Origin: Paenibacillus aurantius
GTDB lineage: Bacteria > Bacillota > Bacilli > Paenibacillales > NBRC-103111
Length of the DNA stretch: 64,000 bases
Assembly: GCF_032268605.1 (NCBI RefSeq)
Contig: NZ_CP130318.1
Coordinates: 2,514,001-2,578,000 of the forward strand
Direction of reading: 5' to 3'
Each line of letters opens with the position of its first letter. Position 1 is the stretch's first letter. A program made the translations under genes and the position numbers. Below the pieces are notes generated by a model. The model did not search any database. It saw nothing but the letters and a program-made list of their open reading frames with translations, and was not told the origin of the DNA. This document shows positions 57,206 through 64,000 of the stretch, piece after piece.

Positions 57206-59101
57206 TTGAACTGGATGGGCAACCTGCAGCAGCTGGGCCGCTCCCTTATGATGCCTACAATCGCACTCCCGGTGGCCGCTCTCCTCATTCGCTTAGGGAC
57301 TCTCCCTTGGCAAGGCGGCCGATTGGAGCAATTCGGCGATATCCTTTATTTTGCGGGCCAATCGATTTTTACTTATCTGCCTTTTCTGTTTGCTGTCGGT
57401 GTAGCCCTGGGCCTTACCGAGAGTGCAGGCATTGCCGGTATGTCCGCTTTGTTCAGCTATTTTCTGTTTACTCAAATTACCCAGAAATTTATCGGTCCCG
57501 ATCTGCAGTTTGGAGTAACCGGCGGGATCGTTATCGGTATATTGGCCGCCCTCTGCTTTCACCGTCTTAAGAATGTCCAGCTTCCCGAATCGATTCAATT
57601 CTTTGGCGGCGCCCGCCTGGTTCCCCTTGTCATGGGCCTGGTGTCGGTGATCGTCTCCCTGCTGGCAGTGGCGGTTGGCCCCTATGTGGCGGATGCTCTC
57701 GTTTTCATGGGAGAAGGACTCCTGTCCATGGGAGGCTTTGGTACGTTTCTATACGGGGTCGTTCACCGGCTTCTCGTTCCTTCTGGCCTGCATCACATCC
57801 TTAACAATGTGTACTGGTTTCAGCTCGGGGCCTTCAAGAGACCCGACGGCTCCTATGTTTTCGGCGATCTTCCCCGCTTCTTTGCGGGGGATCCGACAGC
57901 CGGAATCTTCATGGCCGGACTGTATCCGATTATGATGTTCGCCCTTCCGGCCATCGCTCTGGCCATTATCCAGGAAGCCCGTGAAGACCTCAAGCCTAAG
58001 ATTAAGGTTACCTTCCTAACGGCGGCTCTGGCCTGTTTCCTGACCGGGGTAACAGAGCCGATCGAATTTGCGTTCCTGTTTGTGGCGCCTTACTTGTTCG
58101 TCATTCACGCGATTCTTTCCGGCTTCGCCATGTGGATTACCTATACGCTGAACATTCACCACGGATTCTCTTATTCGGCAGGAGCTATCGACTATATCGT
58201 CAATCTCCATCTGTCGGTCAACGGGCTTTGGCTCGTACCCATCGGCCTGGTCTACGGATTCGTTTACTATTACTTGTTCCGTTGGGCGATCCGGCGGTTT
58301 CGAATTCCGACTCCCGGAAGGGAGGAGGGCTCGCAGCTGGAGGAATGGGCAGGGGACATTCCTTACCGCTCTCCCCTTATCCTGCAGGCATTGGGCGGCA
58401 AAAATAACATCAAGACGATGGAGGCCTGCATCACCCGGCTTCGGATTACGCTGGAGAACGAGAAGCTGCTGGACATTTCCGCCTTGAAGCACCTGGGCGC
58501 CGCCGGGGTCATCCGGCTCGGCGGGGGAAACATTCAGGTCGTGTTCGGGACCTATTCGGAGCTGATCCGCGAGGAAATCATGAAGGTTTCCCGGAAAGAT
58601 CTGCAGCAGGTGCCGTTCCACTCCCCGATGCAGGGAAGGATGATTCCCCTCGAGGAGGTACCCGATCCTATTTTCGCCCAACGGATCGTAGGCAACGGGG
58701 TCGCGTTCATACCGGAAAAAGGAGAACTGGTTTCTCCCGTTGCCGGGAAGATCATTCACATCTACCCGACCAAGCATGCGCTTGGGATCAAAACCGAGGA
58801 GGGGCTGGAGGTTCTCTTACATATCGGAATCGATACGTCCCAGCTTCAGCCCAAATGGTTTACCGCCTATGTCAAGGAAGGGGATATGGTGACGGCCGGC
58901 CAGCTTCTCGTGAGGTTCAATTTTGAGAAGATTAAGAAGCACAGCAAGTCGCTGGCTACTCCTATGCTTATCACCAATCCGGACATGGTCAAGTCATGGA
59001 GCTTTGCCCCGTTCAAGGCCGTCAAGAAAGGGCAGGCCTCCGTTTTTTCCGTCATATTGAAGGACGAAGCTCTGCAGGCAGGAGGGATCAAAAATGGGTA
59101 G
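57206..59101 (+). CDS. PTS IICBA transporter, N-acetylglucosamine/glucose type
   Basis: 631 residues from a TTG behind aaaggaggagg. The IIC domain (about 1-370) has the NagE-like start LGRSLMMPTIALPVAALLIRLG, PSGLHHILNNVYWFQLG, GVTEPIEFAFLFVAP and IHHGFSYSAGAIDY. The IIB domain carries the phospho-Cys in MEACITRLRI. The IIA domain (about 490-625) has the two His in TKHALGI and LLHIGIDTS. It imports and phosphorylates a hexose or GlcNAc. The final codons overlap the ptsI start by eight bases. No HPr gene is present. Specificity by motif leans to GlcNAc. Confidence 0.85.
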   Translation: MNWMGNLQQLGRSLMMPTIALPVAALLIRLGTLPWQGGRLEQFGDILYFAGQSIFTYLPFLFAVGVALGLTESAGIAGMSALFSYFLFTQITQKFIGPDLQFGVTGGIVIGILAALCFHRLKNVQLPESIQFFGGARLVPLVMGLVSVIVSLLAVAVGPYVADALVFMGEGLLSMGGFGTFLYGVVHRLLVPSGLHHILNNVYWFQLGAFKRPDGSYVFGDLPRFFAGDPTAGIFMAGLYPIMMFALPAIALAIIQEAREDLKPKIKVTFLTAALACFLTGVTEPIEFAFLFVAPYLFVIHAILSGFAMWITYTLNIHHGFSYSAGAIDYIVNLHLSVNGLWLVPIGLVYGFVYYYLFRWAIRRFRIPTPGREEGSQLEEWAGDIPYRSPLILQALGGKNNIKTMEACITRLRITLENEKLLDISALKHLGAAGVIRLGGGNIQVVFGTYSELIREEIMKVSRKDLQQVPFHSPMQGRMIPLEEVPDPIFAQRIVGNGVAFIPEKGELVSPVAGKIIHIYPTKHALGIKTEEGLEVLLHIGIDTSQLQPKWFTAYVKEGDMVTAGQLLVRFNFEKIKKHSKSLATPMLITNPDMVKSWSFAPFKAVKKGQASVFSVILKDEALQAGGIKNG

Positions 59102-60818
59102 AGGGATAGGCGCCTCATCGGGAATCGCCATCGGAAGAGCCTACGTTCTTCCCGTTTTGGAATGGGACTTTCCCGACAAGATGGTCGATGTCACCGATCT
59201 GGCACTGGAGCTGGAGAAGCTTCATAACAGCATACGGTTCTCCAAAGGAGAGCTGGAAGCCATCAAGCAAGACATAAGCGAGCTCATCGGGGAGGAAGAA
59301 TCCCACATTTTCAACGCCCATCTGGCCATTCTCGAGGATCCGATCTTCATCACCGAGGTTCGTTCGATCATGCAGAGGCAGTACAAGGCGGCTGAAGTAG
59401 CGGTAAAAGAAACCATCGACAAGTTCGTCAACATGTTTGACCTGCTGGACGATGATTACATGAAGGAACGAGCGGCCGACATCAAGGATGTGGGAAACCG
59501 GCTGCTGAAGCATCTGTTGGGCAACTTTCAGGACGCTTCCCCGCCGTTGGAGGAGCCTTACGTGCTGGTGGCCAAGGAATTAACTCCTTCGCAGCTGGCG
59601 AATGTGAATCCGTCCGAGGTACTCGGGATCGTCACCTTCATGGGGGGGATGACCTCTCATGCCGTTATCATGGCCCGGGCGATGGGGATCCCCTTCGTCG
59701 TCGGCATGGAAGGGAAGATCGAGCGCCCCATCCAGACCGGGGATTTCCTCATCGTGGATGGAGACGACGGAGTCGTCCTGATTAACCCGGAGCCCGCTCT
59801 TATCGAGGAGTACCGCAACCGGCACGTTAACCAGGTCGCCCGTCGGGAGATGCTTCAGGAGATTGTCGAGGTTCCGCCTGTGACCCGGGACGGCCGGCGG
59901 CTGGTGCTTAAAGCGAATATCAATTCCTTGAAGGAGTTGGAGCAGGCACTTAAGAACGGGGTGTCAAGCGTGGGGCTTTTCCGGACAGAGTTCATTTTCA
60001 TGGATCGGAGCGTCATGCCTTCCGAAGAGGAGCAGATGGAGCTGTACAAGCAGGCGGCCGAAAAGCTTAACGGAAATTCACTGGACATTCGGGCCCTTGA
60101 TATCGGCGGGGACAAAATGGTCAGCTACCTGCCCCTTCCCGCGGAGGAGAATCCCTCCATGGGCTACCGGTCCATCCGGATCCTGCTTGATCGGAAGGAC
60201 CTGTTTCACACGCAGCTGAGAGCGGTTCTGCGGGCGAGCCTGCACGGGAATATCCGTCTGCTGTTTCCCATGATCTCCTCTCTGGACGAAGTGTGGAAGG
60301 CGAAGGAAGCGCTGGAGGAGGCCAAGAGGGAGCTGGAGAAGGAAGGAGTTCCTTACAACAAGGAAATCCCTATCGGCATCATGATCGAAATCCCGGCTGC
60401 CGTGGCCATTGCGGACCTGCTGGCCCGTGAAGTCGACTTCTTCAGCATCGGGACGAACGACCTCGTCCAGTACGTGCTGGCGGTCGATCGGATGAATGAG
60501 TCGGTGGCCCATCTGTATGACCCTTTCCATCCCGCGGTGCTTAGAATGCTGCAAATGACCGTGGAAGCGGCCAAACGCCATGGAATCCCTGTCAGTGTAT
60601 GCGGAGAAATGGCGGGAGACCAGCGTGCTATCCCCCTGTGGCTTGGCCTGGGGATTGAGGAGATCAGCATGTCGGTCCAGTCCATTCTTCCCGTAAAGGA
60701 CCGGCTGCTGAAATCGGATGGAGGCGAAAGTGCTTCCCTGTTGAGCCGTGCTTTAAATTGTCGGACCAGTGAAGAGATCCGCCAGCTGTTCCAATTTAAC
60801 TCCTGCGAAACCGATTAA
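59094..60818 (+). CDS. ptsI: PTS enzyme I (phosphoenolpyruvate-protein phosphotransferase)
   Basis: 574 residues. The phospho-His lies in GGMTSHAVIMARAMGIPFVVG near residue 190. The PEP-binding barrel has GLFRTEFIFMDR, LDIGGDKM, a GTNDLVQYVLAVDR motif and the catalytic Cys in VSVCGEMAGD. It starts the phosphoryl chain by taking phosphate from PEP and passing it to HPr, which must be encoded elsewhere. It overlaps the IICBA gene by eight bases, so its production is tied to that transporter. Whether this is the only enzyme I of the organism cannot be told from the window. Confidence 0.93.
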   Translation: MGRGIGASSGIAIGRAYVLPVLEWDFPDKMVDVTDLALELEKLHNSIRFSKGELEAIKQDISELIGEEESHIFNAHLAILEDPIFITEVRSIMQRQYKAAEVAVKETIDKFVNMFDLLDDDYMKERAADIKDVGNRLLKHLLGNFQDASPPLEEPYVLVAKELTPSQLANVNPSEVLGIVTFMGGMTSHAVIMARAMGIPFVVGMEGKIERPIQTGDFLIVDGDDGVVLINPEPALIEEYRNRHVNQVARREMLQEIVEVPPVTRDGRRLVLKANINSLKELEQALKNGVSSVGLFRTEFIFMDRSVMPSEEEQMELYKQAAEKLNGNSLDIRALDIGGDKMVSYLPLPAEENPSMGYRSIRILLDRKDLFHTQLRAVLRASLHGNIRLLFPMISSLDEVWKAKEALEEAKRELEKEGVPYNKEIPIGIMIEIPAAVAIADLLAREVDFFSIGTNDLVQYVLAVDRMNESVAHLYDPFHPAVLRMLQMTVEAAKRHGIPVSVCGEMAGDQRAIPLWLGLGIEEISMSVQSILPVKDRLLKSDGGESASLLSRALNCRTSEEIRQLFQFNSCETD

Positions 60819-60834
60819 AATGGAGGTATGTGAC

Positions 60835-61362
60835 ATGAAGCTTCAAGGAAGCCGTGTTCTGGCTTTTGTGGATGATGAGTTTGAAGATTTGGAAATGTGG
60901 TACCCGGTTCTCCGTTTACGGGAGGAAGGAGCCGAGGTGGTGGTAGCCGGTCCCAAAGCCAAGACCGTTTATCATGGCAAATACGGGGTGCCGCTGCAAG
61001 CCGACATAGCCTTTGAAGAAGCCGATTCCGAGGAATACGACGGCTTGTATGTGCCGGGCGGCTGGGCTCCGGACAAGCTTCGCCGTTATGCTCCGGTCCT
61101 TCAGCTGACGAAGAATTTTCATGCGGCCTCGAAGCCGATCGGCCAAATTTGCCACGCCGGATGGGTCCTTATCTCGGCCAAAATTGTAGACGGGTATACG
61201 ATGACCTCAACGCCCGGAATTCGGGACGACCTGGAGAATGCGGGAGCCGCCTGGGTGGACGAAGAAGTGGTGGTGGACCGGAATATCGTCTCGGGACGCC
61301 GTCCGCCGGATCTTCCCGCTTTCATGAGGGAATTCATCTCCCTGCTTGCCGCCCGTAAGTAA
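60835..61362 (+). CDS. DJ-1/PfpI-family protein (class I glutamine amidotransferase-like)
   Basis: 175 residues from the ATG at 60835, following ggaggt; an in-frame ATG at 60769 overlaps ptsI. The nucleophile elbow Cys106-His107 is in GQICHAGWVL. The acidic partner is in DDEFEDLEMWYP, and VPGGWAPDKLRR is typical of the PfpI group (general stress protein 18/YfkM in Bacillus). It may act as a chaperone, deglycase or protease-like stress protein; the activity is debated within the family. Confidence 0.9.
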   Translation: MKLQGSRVLAFVDDEFEDLEMWYPVLRLREEGAEVVVAGPKAKTVYHGKYGVPLQADIAFEEADSEEYDGLYVPGGWAPDKLRRYAPVLQLTKNFHAASKPIGQICHAGWVLISAKIVDGYTMTSTPGIRDDLENAGAAWVDEEVVVDRNIVSGRRPPDLPAFMREFISLLAARK

Positions 61363-61374
61363 GAGGCGGATGAC

Positions 61375-61821
61375 ATGAAGCGTTACGCTGCCCTGCTGCC
61401 CTGCCTGATCATGATGGGCCTAATCTTCTATTTCTCTTCCCGAACGGGGGATGAACTGGATTCGGTGCTTCCTTTCTTCCAACATCTGTTTCCCGGCATG
61501 AAAGGATTTGACGGCGGGCATTTTGTCGCTTATTTTCTTCTGGCTCTGACCTATTTGTGGTCGTTTCGGACGCCGCGGCCTCCATGGGTAGTGAAGGCGG
61601 CGGTAGTCCTCCTATGTCTCCTCTATGGGGTCACCGATGAATTTCATCAAATGTTTGTTCCCAAGCGCAGCCCGGATTTTCACGATCTGCGCAACGACGG
61701 CATAGGAGCGGCTCTAGCGATGCTGTTCGTCTCCTCTCCTCCTGTGGCGAAGGCCTATGCCAAGCTCCACTACTCCAGTAAATCCCAGAGCGTAAAAGAA
61801 GGATTTTCCCAGAGGAAGTAG
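61375..61821 (+). CDS. VanZ-family membrane protein
   Basis: 148 residues with about four membrane helices: YAALLPCLIMMGLIFYFS, the HFVAYFLLALTYLW segment with the family His, VVKAAVVLLCLLYGVTDEFHQMFVPKR (the conserved D-E-x-H-Q motif), and GIGAALAMLFV. VanZ proteins are tied to low-level teicoplanin resistance in one context, but most chromosomal members have no known role. It follows the DJ-1 gene by 12 bases. Confidence 0.88.
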   Translation: MKRYAALLPCLIMMGLIFYFSSRTGDELDSVLPFFQHLFPGMKGFDGGHFVAYFLLALTYLWSFRTPRPPWVVKAAVVLLCLLYGVTDEFHQMFVPKRSPDFHDLRNDGIGAALAMLFVSSPPVAKAYAKLHYSSKSQSVKEGFSQRK

Positions 61822-61872
61822 AAATTATCTAGAAATGTCATACGCTGTGGGATTTGAAGGAGTGGAATTGTC

Positions 61873-62283
61873 GTGAACAAACCTTGTCCATGCGGCCGCC
61901 GGATGCATATCAAGCTGCGGACGGTCATCTACCAGAACAAAGTGGAAATAGACAACGTTCCGATTTATTGCTGTGAAGAATGCAGTAGGAGTGAGGTCTA
62001 TCCCCCGGTCAAACCGAACCTGACAGGCTTTATAGGAACCCTTGGATCCGATCCCGGCCGGCGTCAGTACCAATTCAATGAAATGTGTGAGTTGGCGGAT
62101 CTTATGAAGAAAGTGACCGAAAAAGAAAACCATCACCTTCCGGTGGAGAGGATTCTGGAAGACCGGATCAACGAGCTTCTGGATCTGCTTCTGCTCGCCC
62201 AGTCTTTGTCCGATCAAGCATGGGCCGAAGATATCCGCGGAAGACTTTCGCAAATTTCGAGCCATCATCCGGCCAAAGGATGA
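61873..62283 (+). CDS. Small zinc-finger-type hypothetical protein
   Basis: 136 residues from a GTG at 61873. Cys5, Cys7, Cys34 and Cys37 form a C-x-C...C-x2-C set that could bind zinc, similar to the N-terminal finger of YgiT/MqsA-like proteins. A Leu- and Glu-rich helical C-terminus follows (RILEDRINELLDLLLLAQSLSDQAWAEDI) with amphipathic character. The ribosome-binding site (ggagtggaa) is moderate. I do not recognise a precise family. It has its own terminator and precedes ccpA. Confidence 0.72.
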   Translation: MNKPCPCGRRMHIKLRTVIYQNKVEIDNVPIYCCEECSRSEVYPPVKPNLTGFIGTLGSDPGRRQYQFNEMCELADLMKKVTEKENHHLPVERILEDRINELLDLLLLAQSLSDQAWAEDIRGRLSQISSHHPAKG

Positions 62284-62306
62284 ACAGAATCGCTCTTTTT
62301 CTACCC

Positions 62307-62340
62307 AAGCCGCCTTCAAAAGTGGCTTTTTTTCTTTTTT
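62307..62340 (+). terminator. Rho-independent terminator
   Basis: AAGCCGC and GTGGCTT form a short stem with one G-U pair around a cttcaaaa loop, followed by a long T-rich tract to 62340. It ends the zinc-finger gene. Confidence 0.65.
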
Positions 62341-62415
62341 TTTGTTAGTATTAGTCCAAACCTACCCAACCCCCGTCAAGCGGAAATATCCGGCATAATG
62401 GGCCAGGGTACTGAT

Positions 62416-62470
62416 GTAAGCTTACCGGACAGGGCTTGTCATTGCGTAAAGCTGTCTTTTGTCGTATCAT
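62416..62470 (+). promoter_or_regulatory. Probable ccpA promoter and nearby palindrome
   Basis: TTGCGT (62442-62447) and TATCAT (62465-62470) are 17 bases apart. GTAAGCTTAC (62416-62425), a perfect 10-base palindrome, lies just upstream. It resembles a cre half-pair but lacks the central CG. The remaining gap between 62341 and 62526 shows no further signal. Confidence 0.4.
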
Positions 62471-62526
62471 GTTTCTAATGCAGAGAAGAACGACAATCAA
62501 ATTAAGACAAATTGGAGAGAGTTAAC

Positions 62527-63534
62527 GTGACCGTAACCATTTATGATGTAGCTCGCGAAGCCGGGGTGTCGATGGCCACCGTCTCCCGTGTAGTCAACAA
62601 CAATCCGAACGTGAAACCGCAAACCCGCAAGAAGGTGTTCGAAGCGATCGAACGGCTTGGGTACCGCCCGAATGCGGTAGCCCGCGGCTTGGCAAGCAAG
62701 AAGACGACCACCGTTGGAGTGGTCATTCCGGATATTTCGAACAACAACTATGCCGAGGTGGCGCGGGGGATTGAAGATATCGCGACCATGTACCACTACA
62801 ATATTATTCTGTGTAATGCCGACAAGAAGAAAGAGAAGGAGATCCGCGTCATCAACACCCTGCTGGAGAAGCAGGTGGACGGGCTGTTGTTCATGGGCGG
62901 AACGGTGACGGAGGAGCATATGGAAGCCTTCCGCACGTCCTCGGTGCCGGTGGTGCTTTGTGCCACATCCGATGAGAACAACGCCATGCCGGGAGTGGAT
63001 ATCGACCACGAGAAGGCGGCTTTTGACGCGGTCAGTGTCCTTATTGCGAACGGCCACCAGAAGATCGGCATGATCAGCGGGACGCTGGAGGATCCGGCTA
63101 ACGGCTTTGCCCGTTACAACGGCTACAAGAAGGCGCTGGAGAAGGCCGGCATTCCTTTCCGCGAGGATTATGTAAGGGTCGGCAACTATCGTTATGAATC
63201 GGGAATGGAAGCGATGAACTACTTCCTTTCCCTGGAAGACCGCCCTACGGCCATCTTCGCCGCAACGGATGAAATGGCCATTGGAGCCATACATAAGATC
63301 CAGGACCAAGGATTGAGGGTGCCCGAGGATATCTCCGTGATGGGTGTGGACAACAGCCGCATGGCCTCGATGGTTCGCCCTAAGCTGTCAACCGCGGCTC
63401 AGCCCATGTATGACATCGGGGCGGTTTCGATGCGGCTTCTGACTAAGCTCATGAATAAGGAAAATGTCGAGCAGGTCAAATATGTTCTCTCTCACGAGAT
63501 CATAAACCGTCAATCGGTGGCTCACCAAGCGTGA
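62527..63534 (+). CDS. ccpA: Catabolite control protein A
   Basis: 335 residues from the GTG at 62527, which follows ggagag; a TTG at 62512 would add five residues and overlap the site. The helix-turn-helix is [28 protein letters not shown], with hinge [26 protein letters not shown]. The C-terminal effector domain has [32 protein letters not shown]. Sequence is CcpA-like, distinct from the pathway-specific LacI protein at 43905. With HPr-Ser-P it represses sugar genes at cre sites, such as the candidates at 31971-32009. A terminator overlaps its stop codon. Confidence 0.93.
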   Translation: MTVTIYDVAREAGVSMATVSRVVNNNPNVKPQTRKKVFEAIERLGYRPNAVARGLASKKTTTVGVVIPDISNNNYAEVARGIEDIATMYHYNIILCNADKKKEKEIRVINTLLEKQVDGLLFMGGTVTEEHMEAFRTSSVPVVLCATSDENNAMPGVDIDHEKAAFDAVSVLIANGHQKIGMISGTLEDPANGFARYNGYKKALEKAGIPFREDYVRVGNYRYESGMEAMNYFLSLEDRPTAIFAATDEMAIGAIHKIQDQGLRVPEDISVMGVDNSRMASMVRPKLSTAAQPMYDIGAVSMRLLTKLMNKENVEQVKYVLSHEIINRQSVAHQA

Positions 63535-63544
63535 GCCTTTTTTT
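63519..63544 (+). terminator. Rho-independent terminator overlapping the ccpA stop
   Basis: GGCTCAC (63519-63525) and GTGAGCC (63531-63537) form a perfect seven-base stem with a caagc loop and a run of seven T. The left arm lies in the last codons of ccpA and the TGA stop is inside the right arm. Confidence 0.85.
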
Positions 63545-63586
63545 ACGTTTAGGCCCTTTGGCCGGCAGGAGAGGAGACTAACCGCG

Positions 63587-64000
63587 ATGACTTATACAAA
63601 AGTAGGTCTGATTGGAGCCATGGTTGAGGAGATTGAGTTGTTCCATGAGCATATGAAGGAAGTGACCGAGCACGAGAAAGCCGGGATCACCTATTGGGAA
63701 GGCACGTTTCAAGGCAAGCCGGTGGTGCTGTGCCGGTCGGGAGTAGGCAAGGTCAATGCCGCCGTCTGCACGCAAATTTTGATTGACCGTTTCGGGGTGG
63801 AGGCGGTTGTTTTTACCGGGGTAGCAGGGGCTTTGGATCCGTCGCTTGAGATCGGAGATATTGTGATTTCCACCGAATGCTTGCAGCATGACATGGATGT
63901 GCGGGCCTTGGGCTTTGAGAGAGGGGTTATTCCGTTCGCAGAGGCTTCGGTCTTCCCGGCCGACCCTGGACTTTCCGACAAGGCCTATGAGGTGAGCGAG
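63587..64000 (+). CDS. mtnN: 5'-methylthioadenosine/S-adenosylhomocysteine nucleosidase, N-terminal part
   Basis: The first 138 residues are seen; the gene runs off the right edge. The N-terminus KVGLIGAMVEEIELFHEHM carries the catalytic Glu, CRSGVGKVNAAVCTQILIDRFG and TGVAGALDP form the purine and ribose site, and GDIVISTECLQHDMDVRALGF is diagnostic of Pfs/MtnN. It cleaves adenine from methylthioadenosine and S-adenosylhomocysteine for sulfur recycling and methylation. Gagaggag stands 12 bases before the ATG. Confidence 0.93.
   Translation, partial: MTYTKVGLIGAMVEEIELFHEHMKEVTEHEKAGITYWEGTFQGKPVVLCRSGVGKVNAAVCTQILIDRFGVEAVVFTGVAGALDPSLEIGDIVISTECLQHDMDVRALGFERGVIPFAEASVFPADPGLSDKAYEVSE

Noticed and set aside
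61375-61821. Glycopeptide resistance gene, from the VanZ similarity
   Set aside because: No vanHAX or vanRS genes are nearby. Lone VanZ-family proteins are common in Bacillales and mostly unrelated to resistance.

Overview
The window looks like a high-GC, low-repeat chromosomal segment from a Paenibacillus-type member of the Bacillales. Reasons: strong AGGAGG ribosome-binding sites with many TTG and GTG starts, two YesM/YesN-type two-component systems tied to LplB/LplC-type sugar importers, a yktB homologue, a Bacillus-type ccpA, and Bacillus-style aroA, aroK, thiE and ptsI genes. I see no tRNA, rRNA, insertion sequence, phage gene or CRISPR array. No stretch over 300 bases lacks a gene.

Region 1 (1-13804) is a glycan-utilisation cassette: the end of a large glycoside hydrolase-like protein, a five-bladed-propeller glycosidase, an SGNH esterase, a GH78 alpha-L-rhamnosidase, a YesM/YesN sensor-regulator pair, and an importer (two permeases and a lipoprotein). 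Region 2 (13820-20194) holds a minus-strand FadR-type repressor, its likely operator (CTGGTAGTACCAG), and a divergent operon: MaoC hydratase, a solute-binding-protein fold with no export signal, CaiB/BaiF CoA-transferase, lactonase-type amidohydrolase, Gfo/Idh/MocA oxidoreductase and SDR. Region 3 (20231-42046) resumes glycan breakdown with GH42, GH2, GH42 and GH95 enzymes, then a YesM kinase, a second importer behind a promoter with two cre/LacI-like operators, and a YesN regulator. It ends with a GH127-like protein, a one-cysteine Asp/Glu-racemase relative, a RuBisCO-like protein and a DUF1537 sugar-acid kinase. Rhamnosidase, galactosidases and GH95, together with the RuBisCO-like protein and kinase (the pair known from apiose/isoapionate breakdown), suggest use of a branched pectin such as rhamnogalacturonan II.

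Region 4 (43905-51483) is a compact operon: LacI regulator, tagaturonate epimerase (UxaE), LarA-family nickel racemase/epimerase, gluconokinase, SDR mannonate oxidoreductase and 6-phosphogluconate dehydrogenase. Read as a pathway it converts tagaturonate to fructuronate, mannonate, gluconate, 6-phosphogluconate and ribulose 5-phosphate. The LarA-like protein would be the mannonate/gluconate C2 epimerase. This would carry pectin-derived uronates into the pentose phosphate pathway without passing through 2-keto-3-deoxygluconate, and it is my strongest candidate for an undescribed system.

Region 5 (51480-64000) is mostly housekeeping: shikimate kinase, a rhodanese, an EPSP synthase with unusual residues, a C39-like peptidase, a CoA-binding protein, thiE, a Q/S-rich tandem-repeat protein, a GlcNAc/glucose-type PTS IICBA overlapping a ptsI, a DJ-1/PfpI protein, a VanZ protein, a small zinc-finger protein, ccpA, and the start of mtnN. 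All names rest on reading motifs by eye. No database search was possible.
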